A stretch of 64,000 bases of DNA from Omphalotus guepiniiformis. Lineage: Eukaryota; Basidiomycota; Agaricomycetes; Agaricales; Omphalotaceae. Below the pieces are notes generated by a model. That model saw only the letters and a list, made by a program, of their open reading frames with translations. It was not told the origin of the DNA and did not search any database. Below are positions 1 through 11,114 of the stretch, piece after piece. Made by a program: the position numbers and the translations under genes. Location: NCBI GenBank assembly GCA_028554645.1, contig JAQOOI010000064.1, forward strand, positions 930,001-994,000, read 5' to 3'. Within the stretch, counting starts at the first letter, position 1, and every line of letters starts with the position of its first letter.

Positions 1-2065
1 AAAGGGCGTGATCTTGGTTTTGGCACCATTCTCAACTTCCAGACCAAGATTGGTACTGGTATGGGTGAACAGATGCTCAGTCGAGAGTACTACTACCTTG
101 GCACCCAACTGCCTATCGATCGGTTCCTAACGTTCTATTACGGACATCCCGGTTTCCACATTAACAACATCCTCGTCATCTACTCGATTCAGGTCTTCAT
201 GCTTACATGTGAGTACTTCCACCTTCGTTTCAGACCTGTGCTGGTACTGATCCTCATGCAGTGGTGTATCTTGGGACTCTAAACAAGCAACTCCTCATCT
301 GTAAGGTCGATTCTCAGGGCAACGTTGTTGGTGGACAACCTGGTTGTTATAACCTCATTCCGGTCTTTGACTGGATCAGGCGTTGCATCATCTCCATTTT
401 CTTGGTTTTCTTCATCGCTTTCTTGCCTCTATTCTTGCAAGGTACGCATCAATTATGATAGATGCTTCAAAAACTAATGTAGTTAAACAGAACTTGTCGA
501 ACGGGGCACCGGAAAAGCACTGATTCGGTTGGGAAAGCATTTCTTGTCATTGTCACCTATTTTCGAAGTGTTTTCCACGCAAATCTATTCTCAGGCTATC
601 CTCAGCAATTTGACATTTGGTGGTGCCCGCTACATCGCGACAGGTCGTGGCTTTGCTACTACCCGTATCAACTTCAGCATTCTCTACTCTCGATTTGCTG
701 GACCTAGCATTTACATGGGTATGCGGAACCTTCTCCTTCTGCTCTACGCTACCATGGCCATCTGGATACCCCATCTGATCTACTTCTGGATCTCTATCCT
801 TTCCCTGTGTATTGCACCTTTCCTCTTCAACCCTCATCAGTTCTCCTTTGCTGACTTTGTCATCGACTACCGAGAATTCCTCCGCTGGATGTCGAGAGGA
901 AACTCACGCACCAAGGCCAGCAGTTGGTATGGATATTGCCGACTTTCAAGGACAATGATCACAGGATACAAGAAGAAGAAACTTGGACACCCTTCAGAAA
1001 AGCTATCTGGTGATGTTCCTCGTGCCAGCTGGAAAACTGTCATCTTTTCAGAAGTCGTCTGGCCCATTTGTATTGCGATCATTTTTGTCGTCGCGTATAT
1101 GTTCGTCAAGTCGTTCCCGGACGTTAACGGTGATCAACCTCCTAGCCCTCTGATTCGTATTGCTGTCATTGCTATTGGACCTGTGGTGTGGAATGCCGCG
1201 GTGTTGATAACACTGTTCTTCATATCGCTGTTCCTTGGCCCTATGATGGAGTCTTGGGCCAAGTTTGGTTCCATCATGGCTGCTTTGGCACATATACTCG
1301 CCCTTGTCGGAATCATCGCGTTCTTTGAATTCTTCGTAGGTGTTTATCATGTCCCTAGTGCATGAGTACTAAAAACATTCTTAGTGGTTCTTGGAACTTT
1401 GGGATGCCTCTCATGCAGTCTTGGGTATCATCTGCATAATTGCGATCCAGAGGGCCATCCAAAAGATTCTGATTGCCGTGTTCCTCACTCGTGAATACAA
1501 GCATGATGAGACAAATCGTGCATGGTGGACCGGTAAATGGTACGGCAGGGGGCTTGGAACTGCGGCGATGTCTCAGCCTGCCAGAGAGTTCATCGTGAAG
1601 ATCGTAGAGATGTCTCTTTGGAGCTCTGATTTCTTACTGGCACACATCTTGCTCATCGTTCTAACACCTCCTATCCTCATTCCGTTCGTCAACCGGATAC
1701 ATTCGACAATGCTATGTATGTCCCTCGCATTGACCGGTTTTACATTCTTTGGCTGATTAAATTCTCCAGTCTGGCTTCGTCCCTCCAAGCAGATCCGTGC
1801 GCCACTTTTCTCGACCAAACAGAAGAGGACAAGAAGATGGATAGTGAGTTCTCAGGTTACAAACGACTTCATGATCTGATCATGGTTGCTCAGGTTATCA
1901 AGTATACCTTGGTCTATATCATCGTTGTAGCTATCCTGGCTGCCTTGATTGTCCTGCGTACGTCCTTTGCTTCATTAAATATCTGTGAAGCTTGACAATA
2001 TCCTCGCAGCCGCCTTGTTCCGGGACCACATCACTCTCAATTGCTCGATTTGCAAGAGTATCTAA
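1..2065 (+). CDS. FKS1: 1,3-beta-glucan synthase catalytic subunit, C-terminal part (5' end outside window)
   Basis: Integral plasma-membrane glycosyltransferase (family GT48) that makes cell-wall 1,3-beta-glucan from UDP-glucose. The frame is open from base 1 and gives 585 residues, about the last third of a usual protein of roughly 1,700-1,900. It begins in the very conserved block [11 protein letters not shown]...[17 protein letters not shown], followed by [12 protein letters not shown], and then a long series of hydrophobic membrane segments; the tail ends in a Cys-x-x-Cys pair. Exons read as 1-208, 262-441, 491-1335, 1385-1715, 1770-1843, 1894-1957 and 2010-2065, all with GT-AG introns of 49-55 nt, and the frame is continuous throughout. 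The catalytic hydrophilic loop and the N-terminal membrane domain lie to the left of the window. Confidence 0.95.
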
Positions 2066-2690
2066 CGATCTAACTGCATATTCTTTCGATCCATGACGTT
2101 TTTGATACCTCTATCAAGTTGCTGAGTGTACATATTTTGCATAACGTGCTGCCTTTGGTGCAGTGTTTCTTTTGTAACATTTTAATACGGTTTGGGACAT
2201 TAATACCTCCACTGCACGAGAACTCAGTATGCGACATGGAACACAGGTAACAAAGTACCATAGATTTGCCAGATTGGCTGCCAAGGGTTTTGCTGGGCGT
2301 GGAGAACGTCAGGCTACCAGTGCCAGAACGCTGTTTAGCGAACTTGTACTATACACAAGGCACATCATAGGATTGTAACGGTACAACTGCACGCGGACAC
2401 AAGTAATGAATACAATACTTTATACAACTAACCACTCATGAAGACCATCGATTCCAGAGGTCTGAGCTATATGAACCTGTTAAGGGCACGAGTCAGCATC
2501 AGTCTGTGAACAATCAGGTAAACAAATCATGCTCACCAGAACGGCGGACGCTCTTCGTATCTCAGCACGAGATCCCCTTCCGGTCGAGTTGCGCATGCTC
2601 TTGGCTGTATCAGAAACTCCCTGGACATCATGTTGTTTATGAACGTCGAGCTGAGTAGGGACAATAAGTCAATGATATCAAGACTGAGAG
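2066..2690. other. intergenic region between converging genes
   Basis: Holds the 3' flanks of the glucan synthase gene and of the coiled-coil gene on the other strand. I see no open frame, RNA gene or repeat that I can support. Confidence 0.5.
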
Positions 2691-4709
2691 TTATGCAGCA
2701 CTGACAGACAAGGTGGACGACGCCTTTAATGTACCCCCGAACGAAGGTAATCTTCTTAACAAGGCAGTTGGTATTACTACCGATCTTGCCTTGTTCATGG
2801 TGTAGGTCTTCGACGCAGAATAAGTGGCAACCAAGGTAGAAACAGTAGAATCAGGAGAGTCTGGAGAGTGCGAAGAGAGGGGACGAAAGCGAAATAAGCC
2901 ATCTTCCGACTCTATACTGTTCGCCCGCGTTTCTGAACGGCGAGGTGAATTGTTGGATTTCAGTGGCGTCGACGGAGGAACTAACGGTAGCACTGGCGAT
3001 GTGAGAAGGTGAGAAGGTGATCGGGACACAGCATCTCCACCTTCACCGAAGATGTGTTCCGTTTGAAGCGATGGAGGTGATCTTAGTCGCAAGAGTTTAG
3101 GCCTACGAAGGGGTCTAGTATCACACGAAGGATGTTCTAGCAAACACTTGGAAGGTGATGACGGGCGAGATAGGTGCTCCGCCAAAGTGGATGCACCCGA
3201 CCCAGGAGGATCCGAAAGTCTGAATATCGGAGCGCTCGGGCTGACAGCAGATATATCAGCAGATGGTGAGGTCATGACGCTTGACGTCGTATGTGCAACT
3301 CTCAGACTAGACCTACGGCGAAATGATCTCTGCAGAAGTTGATCAGCATGGTCGAAAACAAGCGAGAGCGCGTTTCTGACCTTCGACGTCGGCGCGCGCA
3401 GCTGACGATCAAGTAAGCGCTCCCGCCGTAGCATCTTCAACTTCGCAGCTTTATTGTACTCAGTCACAGGCAAATCACCGACAGGAGTAATGGGAGCGCA
3501 TATGTTCCTTACATCCACGGTTACCTTTTGTACGTTTCCGCACAAAGGCTGTTGATTTATGTGTGCTGCCTTGAACCCTGCTGATATCTTACTCCGACGC
3601 AGCTCCTCCACCTCGATCTCTGAAGCCTGTAAATCCCGTCTCAGTGTCCCATTTTCTGCAACAACTGCATGGGCTTGTGCATTATCCACCCCTTTTCGCT
3701 TCAACTCCTCCACCTCGAGTTTCAGAGCACCCATGTCACTCATTAGACTTTCGTTCTTACTTTCCAGAAGACGTGCATGTTCAGCAACCTCCGCTCGTAG
3801 CTCTCGTTCCACCTCTAGCGCCTGGGCGGAAGAGTCGAGACATTGAGACATATTTTGTTGAAGGCTGCGCACACGTTCATCCAACTCTCCACATTTCTTC
3901 TCGGATTCCTCTAGACGCAGTTGTGTTATATGGAGCTCATCACGAGCAGCTACGAGTTGAGCACGCAGGGGTCCTTGATCTTCTAGAGTAATTGTGGGAC
4001 CAGCTTCGGCTGTAGGTATCTGAAATCGCTCCAGAGTAGGGGAGCTTTTACGCACTTCTCGCAGCTCGGCCTCCAGAACACCACGCATCCACTCATCAGC
4101 CTGACATTTCGTTATGAGCGTGGATATGTCCTGCTGCAAAGCCGAGTCCCGCCCGACGAGCAATTTGTTGTGTTCATAAAGCATGAAATTTTTTTGAGAT
4201 AGTCGCTGTATCTCTTCTTCCATGCTTTGTTTTTCAACACGTTCAGCCTCCAGGACACTAGAAATTGAGACGCATTTGTCCTGCTGTTCTCTGAGCGACC
4301 GAGCAAGGGTGGAGTTCTGCGCACGGATTTTCTTAAGTGTCTCCAGAATCTCCATACGCAATTTGCGTTCGTACAACACCTCCGATTGTTCGTGAATGTG
4401 GTTGTCAAGCGCAGTCTGAGATGAAGAGGGAGGGGGTGAGGTGATAATGAGTGAATGTCGTTCGATTTGACGTTCTTCACGCTCGTCCACGAGCGCGTCA
4501 CGCGCGGCTTCTAGCTCCACGGACATTCTTGAAGTCTGAGATTCAAGAAGTGCTATACGCTCCTGATAATCTCGAACTGCAGTACGAGTTGCTGCAGCAA
4601 GATCCCCGGCGTAGGTCTTGCGCCGAACATGCACAGGAGTTCTCGGCAATCCAGGCGTAGTCGGAGTGAGTAAAGTGTCTGTGAAGTCCGGAGCTTCAAG
4701 TTCTGACAT
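2691..4709 (-). CDS. uncharacterised coiled-coil protein
   Basis: Single-exon frame of 672 residues from the chosen ATG at 4709. The open frame runs on upstream to 4976, but that stretch contains a likely 5' UTR intron (gtgagt donor, tacag-like acceptor just before the ATG), and the sequence from MSELEAPDF onward looks like the conserved start. After a short Thr/Pro-rich leader with a basic patch (VRRKTYAGDL), residues of about 40-395 are a nearly unbroken heptad-rich coiled coil, Glu/Leu/Gln/Arg rich. The C-terminal 250 residues are basic and Ser/Pro-rich with many SP sites and are probably disordered. The architecture suggests a scaffold or cytoskeleton-associated protein, but I recognise no named domain and give no function. 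Confidence 0.75.
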   Translation of the reverse strand: MSELEAPDFTDTLLTPTTPGLPRTPVHVRRKTYAGDLAAATRTAVRDYQERIALLESQTSRMSVELEAARDALVDEREERQIERHSLIITSPPPSSSQTALDNHIHEQSEVLYERKLRMEILETLKKIRAQNSTLARSLREQQDKCVSISSVLEAERVEKQSMEEEIQRLSQKNFMLYEHNKLLVGRDSALQQDISTLITKCQADEWMRGVLEAELREVRKSSPTLERFQIPTAEAGPTITLEDQGPLRAQLVAARDELHITQLRLEESEKKCGELDERVRSLQQNMSQCLDSSAQALEVERELRAEVAEHARLLESKNESLMSDMGALKLEVEELKRKGVDNAQAHAVVAENGTLRRDLQASEIEVEELRRSKISAGFKAAHINQQPLCGNVQKVTVDVRNICAPITPVGDLPVTEYNKAAKLKMLRRERLLDRQLRAPTSKVRNALSLVFDHADQLLQRSFRRRSSLRVAHTTSSVMTSPSADISAVSPSAPIFRLSDPPGSGASTLAEHLSRPSSPSKCLLEHPSCDTRPLRRPKLLRLRSPPSLQTEHIFGEGGDAVSRSPSHLLTSPVLPLVPPSTPLKSNNSPRRSETRANSIESEDGLFRFRPLSSHSPDSPDSTVSTLVATYSASKTYTMNKARSVVIPTALLRRLPSFGGTLKASSTLSVSAA

Positions 4710-5269
4710 CTCAGCTGTAAAAGACGAGAGGAACGCCTTGCCAGCCTGTGAACCGAGTGAGCTTACTTTTAATTCCAAGAGAGTGAAGCCTAAACTCACG
4801 GGTGGTAAGCCCCGAGAAGAAGAAATGTTTAAGGAAAGTCTGGGTTGGTTAGGCTGCATTTCACCGAGGAAAGCTGCTCTAAGGAAAGGTAGGAGATGGA
4901 GAAAGAAAGAATACCAATCCTGCATGCCGATCTTGCAACTCCACCGTATAAGTTGGGCGCTGAGCGCTGGGCGCATGAATGATACATCAATTCAAGAATT
5001 TCTCCTCAAAGTGAAGCTTGAATTGCTTTGGAGACGTGCCATTTGCCAGAGGCAGATCAACCAGTTGTTACAGAATGATGGCTAACAGCGCCCATCCTGA
5101 TACATTGCAACAGGTGGCTCCTGCTGCCTTCCTTTGGGTATCACGAAGAAGGTGAAATAACTGGATAAGTAAGGATGAAATCGTATTATGTATAGGGGAG
5201 TGTGGTTGTCACATGATCTCCAATTATGAATGGCATTATCGGCTATTTATTCAGTAACTACTACATGCA

Positions 5270-8200
5270 ATGGATTACTTCTCAAAGTTCCTTAGGACCG
5301 GCGCTCATCCAGCGCCCAAAGCCACTCCAGACTATGCTCAAGAATTCATCAAATCTTGGAACTTTGTCAAGGTTGCTCTGACGGTATCATTCTTTGTACA
5401 TCGTTCTCAATTGCCTGTAGAACACCTTAATTCATCCCGATGAACGCCAACTCAGTCGAGGAATCAAGTATACGGATGTCCCAACACACTTGCGCTCCAT
5501 GGTGAATGCTCTTGTTGCAGAATCTACGCGAATAGAGGAAGGTACGTGTTGCTTCGAAGGTCGCATCCTTATTAAGTATTCACGCAGTCTCTAGTACTAC
5601 AGGTGCCTGCTTAGAATACCTCTTGAAGAACGGTATGCGCCGCTTGTATTTCTCTATACGTTGATCTCAAGGTTGATTTACCAGATGTCCTTGGAAGTTT
5701 GGTGCGATTGAGCGAATCAGACAGGCCGTTCGGTATCCAGGCAGAAGTACTTCGCGCGGTACAAAACATGGTTGTCCTTCTCGACGAGCAATTCCTGGTT
5801 CACTCTGCGGTACATAGAGCAGTGCTGAGGCTACTTCGCACGTGTGCTGGCGATGACTTACACGAACAACTTGACGGTCGCAGTAGAAAGATCATGGGTG
5901 CTGCCGGTAATGCTGTCCGAAGTCAACCCTCTGAGTTTGAAGAAGATCGTGCGTTTTCTTTACATTCTGACCTCTCGGCGTCGTTATTGATACATAATAC
6001 TAGTGGTCAATCTTCTCTGCATTCTGTGCAGTCGCATTCGCACATATCGAGAACTACTTATGATCTTCTTCCACGATAAGCACTGGTATCGCTCCGACCC
6101 GTTATTTTCAGTCGAAGAACAGGAGGAAGACGAGGATGAAGACGAGGATTTTCAAGATTTGGCACCCTCTGAAACCAATACCAATACAGCTCGAGTGTCC
6201 TCACCCACTCCTTCCCAAGCAACAGTCACTTCCGCTCCTGTATCCTCCGTTACCAAGAAGCCAGAATATGAATTTCTGCTATTCAATTACCTTCTCCGGT
6301 TTGTTCATCGCGAAGGGCAGATTGGCGAATTCGCACGCGCAGGCTTACTCCTGTTGATGGACGTTGCTATGTCTCCTGGTGAACCCGTGCACCGACTCAC
6401 GGGTGAGGAGACGTCGTCGGATGCGACAGCGGACCCTGTTACCGATGCTGCCTTGGCTCTGGCAGAATACATACTGGACGGTGATTTCTCAGAAGTACTA
6501 GGCGCTGGACTAGGCGCTGTGTACTCTCTTTTACCATCCAAGCTTGAGTTCCGCGCCCCCACAAGCACAGACAGTCTTCAAGGAAATGGAATGGTGATAG
6601 GGAGCACGTGGCTGGAAACAGAGGACGAGAAAGAGATGCTTCAAGTATCTCGAGACAAATCTTGGGCTATGGGGGTCGAGGATGCTAGCAACTCTGACTT
6701 CAGATCACGGTTGGATCATTTTCTCAAGTTGCTCGAATTTCTTCAGGATGTCCTGCGAAGAAATGTTGTTCAGGACAACGTTGATGCCTCTTCTCTGGTG
6801 GGCACCGCAATCGTCATGTCCATTCTTGACGCTGTGCGGCGTATCTTCCTGGAGAATGTGCTATACCCCACAATTCTTGAGTGCTCGGACGTAGATGGAA
6901 GCGCAGTCGCTGTTATGTCCTACATTGAAATCATGATCCGTACCCTTCATGATGGGCAACTTGGCGACCTGTTAGTCGACTTCCTCATGAGCGAGGATAA
7001 CGAGGAAGTTCGAACTCGTGCTCGTCCCCAATCGCTCATGATGCTGAACAACCAAACCCTGCCTCAGTCCAAATCTGCAGCAGCCACTGACAGAGAAAAC
7101 AAATCGCGGCGTCGGAAAAGTAGCGCTATGGCGATTCTGGAAATGGAAGCGCCTGAGACACGCAAGCAGTCCGAATATTTCACGTCTATGGCACGCTTCA
7201 CTCTCAAAGATCTCTTATTATCCAATTTGAGGTCGAGGTCACAAGCAACGGCGACATCTGCGTTACAACTGTTGCAGTCGATGCTCTTCCAACATCCAAA
7301 CCTATGCATCGAGCGACTACTCATTGTTATTCTGGATCCGCTTGCTACTGCCTTTCCCCACCCAATCATGATACCCTCCAGCTCCTCTGAAACTCTGAAG
7401 TCGACCGGCTCGAGCGATGATGACGATGAAACCTTCATTTATCCAGGCTCAGAGGAGACGAAAGTTCCTGCAGTCGACTTATCCAGTGAATCCGTATTTC
7501 AACAACCTGAGACGACCTTTTCTACGCATGAACGAGAGATGGATCTCTACCTAACACTCGTCTCCAGGGTCGATCCGTCCCATAGTTCCGATCCTTTCAG
7601 CACGGGATACGATCACTATCTTCGTGACGCTCTGTTTTCCATACAGGAACAGCCTGCTTACCGTATAAACGCGGATGATGGTGCTGATTCTGAGGCACGA
7701 CGGAAAGTGAAGCACCGGCTTAACGTTAATGATCCTATCCTCTCTATGATTCTAGAGTCACTTCGGCGATTCTTTTCCAACACGCCCGAGTTCAATATTG
7801 CTTTGACTGGCGTTCTAGCGACACTGGCGATGCATCCTGATCGATCTTTGGCGGGCTGGCTAACATTTGCGTCAAATGACTTGGCTCCTAGTGATAAACA
7901 CGACATAGATGCTGGCCTCGACGCCAATGCCGACGGTGACGATAGGTCGATTGACTACCGTATAGAAGAAAAGCTTGCCTCAAACACCAGCTTCCTCCCT
8001 GCGTCCAGTGTGGACCAGAAGTCTCGTCCTGTCGTACACACCATCTTCCATGGCCTTGTTACCCAGCTTGAACGATATCGCCGTGTAGTGGATCACTTTG
8101 ATCAATACCTACTTGAGCGACGGCAAGGACTTCTTTTCTCAGAGAATCTCACCGATGCACTATCTTTGGCTATCGAAATTAGCGATGAACCAATCAGACT

Positions 8201-8705
8201 CACCCCCGCATCTGATCCACCCCAACAATCCAAGCCGAAAGCAAAACCTTCCACGTCTTCCTCCATAGTTTCTTTCCTTACCCCGAGGAAAAATAAGTCA
8301 AAGCCCTCTGTACCAGTTTTGCCATCAACACCTCCCAAAAGCGAAAGCAAAAGCCTGTCTGCCAGTCCCTTTGCCCCCCATTATCAGAAGACAGGAGCTA
8401 TAACGGTGGAGCCCTTTGTCGCACCTGTCCCTCCTTCTAGTCCATGGACTCCGTTGAAGGCACGAAAGTGGAATGCCGAAGAGGAAGATGTTTTCAGTGC
8501 CGGATGGAGTGAAAAGGCTTCGGAAACCCGTCGAGATGGGGATGATGACGACTCCGACAACGACGAGGATGCTAAGACGACGACCACAGTCACCCTCTCA
8601 AGGCTGCTCGACAATGTCGTCATATTAGAAGAAAGCATTAAGGAGCTTGTCGCTATCATCCATGCCCGCAGAAGTTTAGGAATAGATGCAGTAAGATACT
8701 TGTAA
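5270..8705 (+). CDS. FHIP/RAI16-like protein (FTS-Hook-interacting protein family)
   Basis: Member of the RAI16-like (FAM160/UPF0518) family. In animals and Aspergillus these proteins join FTS and Hook to link dynein to vesicles such as early endosomes; that role is inferred here. Exons 5270-5383, 5421-5541, 5588-5632, 5685-5948 and 6004-8705 join in frame to 1,081 residues. Family landmarks are visible: TGACLEYLL near residue 85, an LLDEQFL/HSAVHRAVLRLL helix pair, LLCILCSRIRTYRELLMIFFHDKHWY immediately after the fourth intron, and FLLFNYLLRFVHREGQIGEFARAGLLLLMDVA. An acidic EDEDED stretch follows the HDKHWY block, and the C-terminal third is Ser/Pro-rich with acidic patches. The first intron would be only 37 nt, so its exact borders are the least certain. 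Confidence 0.85.
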
Positions 8706-8844
8706 CAAATTGAGATTCTGTCTAATTTGAAGCTTGCTACAACTAAGTGCACCATTCCAGAAGATGTGCATTAAATATAAGGTATTGTTACACTAATATT
8801 TACATGACGATCCAATCTAAATACATAGAGACCAAGGTCCAATA

Positions 8845-9965
8845 TCACTTTGCTCTTCTGTTTTTACCCTTCTTGGGTATGCCATCCGTTTCTGTCGTAG
8901 GGGTAGCTTTATCGCCAAAAAGTTTCTGCTGCAACTTTTCGAATTCAGCATCGTCGATGTCAGGAGGTGGGACACCTTTCCGTGACCGTTTCTTCGGAGA
9001 TTCCTCAGTGTCGTCGTCCGCAGGTTTGCTCCTCTTCTTCCCTTTACCTTTCGGCTTTCTACTAGATGATTCAGGCTCAGCATACTTTGCAGCGAGCCCG
9101 TCAAAGAAATTGTCCATGTTCTGCTTTTTCTTCAGTATCAAAGCCTGCAACGCAGAGACGTCTTCTTCGTCCTCGCCACTCGGACTCTTCTCCTTTCCTT
9201 TCCCTTTTTTGCTGCTCCCTTTTCTCGCACCCATCTTCCCACTGCCATAGAATTCATCCCAAACCCCGAGCTCCTTCGCTAGCTTCTCTGCCTCTTTAGC
9301 TTCCTTTTCGCCCTGCTTCTGGCGTACCAGTTTGGCCTTCTCGTCCTTGATCCCAGACTCCCACGTAGGCAATGCAGGAAGCTCCCCTTTGGAAATGAGT
9401 TCAGAGATGATGACAACGAAGCGTGCTTCATCTTCGTGAGCGGAGTGAGGAATGAGGGTCATGATATCTTCGATGGAACCTTGGGTCTCAGCATAAGCAG
9501 ACTTCAAATCCTCTAGCTCTTCCGTAGAACCTAAACGACAAATAAGCCTGTTATGCATGCAGAGAACAGATTTATGTCCATGCCTTGGTACTCCTTCTTC
9601 AACTCGTCAAGTTTCCCTCGCGTGACGCGATCGAACAACTCTTCAAAATAAGTCTCCCATCCATCCTCTCCAGCAGTGAGGTCGAAACCTTCGTCCGTCT
9701 TTCCTGTGCTGTCGTACCGCTGTCTGCGCTTCTCATCACTCAAGACAGAATACGCAAAGCCTATCTGCTGGAACTTTGTTGACGCGTCAGCTTTCGCGTT
9801 CTCGCTGGCGGTCGCGTGCTTGTCAGGATGATATACGAGAGCGAGACGTCTGTAGGATTTTCTAATGTCGTCTATACTAGCAGTAGGCTTGACGGAGAGA
9901 ACAGTGTAGAGATCAACGTCTTCTTCGCCAGGGAAGAATGTGTTGAGTGGGTCTTCGTGGTCCAT
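8845..9965 (-). CDS. DNAJC9-type J-domain protein
   Basis: Co-chaperone that stimulates Hsp70; the DNAJC9 family also chaperones histones H3-H4 in animals (family knowledge). Residues of about 15-85 form a J domain with the HPD motif (YHPDKH) and the YSVLSDEKRRQRYD helix. A DNAJC9-like middle follows (EEL-DLKSAY, IISELISKGELP), then a Lys-rich tail with several nuclear-localisation-like stretches. The gene has two exons, 9584-9965 and 8845-9530, joined to 355 residues. The join keeps the conserved EYQGSTEEL block only if the intron starts with GC (AAG/gcatgg) rather than GT; see the separate entry. It converges on the FHIP-like gene with 139 bp between stop codons. Confidence 0.88.
9531..9583 (-). 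other. GC-AG intron of the DNAJC9-like gene
   Basis: A 53-nt intron reading GCATGG...TTTAG on the minus strand. Removing it restores the conserved Tyr-Gln-Gly-Ser-x-Glu-Glu block. The only GT-AG alternative that keeps the frame (gtacca...aacag) deletes Tyr-Gln and inserts six residues. Confidence 0.7.
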
Positions 9966-10103
9966 TGTAGAGTGTGGAGATAGACATGTGACTCACGCGA
10001 CGCGTTGAGAGATCTGAGAGTCACTTTCTCCAAGACCACTTGAAGAAGAAAGGCATGAACGCCTAGGTATATTTGTCAAGTTCAAGCACATACTACAATG
10101 TAG

Positions 10104-10776
10104 CTACGATATATACTTGTCTATATACCAGTTCCAAATCTGCTCTGCTTCTCTGCCATAGACGTTCAATCCGCTGATCCAGAGTTTAAAAAGGACAGAG
10201 GTAAATGCGGTTCCATACAACCACCCTGCGATGACTTGAGCCCGGGTATGATGACCTAGCCAGACTCTTGAGGCAGCAACGAGAAATGCCCAGGGAACGA
10301 TGACGAGAGGCGGGAGCACGCGCATCGCCCAATGCTGAGGCAGCGAATGATGAATGGGCAAGTACAGACAAGCCAGAGGGACATACGCCGCATAGCAAGC
10401 GATTGAGGATGAATGAGTACTGGGCATGCTACGATATCCATGTCTCGCTCAATTGACCGTCTGCTATGCCAATTAGTTTAAGCACTCACCCATAAGTTGT
10501 CTTTCTTTTCTTCCCCGCAAGATGTACTGGCCTCTCTTGTTTTATGGCGTCTTTGATCAGCTTAGCAGATATTGCACATCCCAGCGTTCCAGCAGCGAAA
10601 TACGCGATTCCAGCAGAGCGAGTGTATAGCACAACACATGCTGTCAAGGCCGTGACGGTTAAATTCGTCTGGAAGTTGATGATTAGAACCTGAATTTTTG
10701 CATGTTCGATTTTGATCAGTGGCAGCCACACCTTATCCAAGATCTTCAGTAGCCAAGAACTTTTCGAGCTACTCAT
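10104..10776 (-). CDS. CAX4: PAP2-family phosphatase, dolichyl-diphosphatase-like
   Basis: Small multi-pass membrane phosphatase of 203 residues. It most resembles ER dolichyl-pyrophosphate phosphatase, which recycles the lipid carrier released in N-glycosylation. The three PAP2 signature blocks are present: KDAIKQERP (residues 75-83), TYGMPSTHSSS (about 94-104) and SRVWLGHH (149-156, with the catalytic His). At least four hydrophobic segments are visible. There are two exons, 10490-10776 and 10104-10428; the 61-nt intron splits the GMPSTH block (TAT GG/C ATG CCC), which fixes the junction. Another lipid phosphatase of the same family is possible, since the substrate cannot be read from the sequence. 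Confidence 0.8.
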
Positions 10777-11114
10777 CTTCTAGTATGATTGCTGAGCAAT
10801 GTTAAGATGAGTATTTGCAAAAGGTTTAACGTTTAATGTTCATGCCCAAGGGCTTGCATGGTAAATGACATTCACGACACGACGCTTGGAATTCAATAAA
10901 TACCAGATGGAAACCAAACGAATTACCAAGTAAAGTCTAAAATCTCAGTAAAATGCTACTGCCTCGTTAGCTAAGTAGTCCAAGTGTATCAAACGAAACA
11001 GGTATGTATCAACGGTGGTCATACAATCGACGGTCAGATAAAGGTGACCATTAAATAGAAATGTGCAACAAATCATTATAGAATCAAGCAAGAACACAGC
11101 AAACCAATGCTACA
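10777..11114. other. intergenic region between tandem minus-strand genes
   Basis: Short gap holding the promoter of the PAP2 gene and the 3' flank of the UPF0658-like gene. No other feature seen. Confidence 0.4.

Noticed and set aside
3559..3991. Plus-strand frames opposite the coiled-coil gene
   Set aside because: Antisense shadows of a Ser/Glu/Leu-rich coding sequence.
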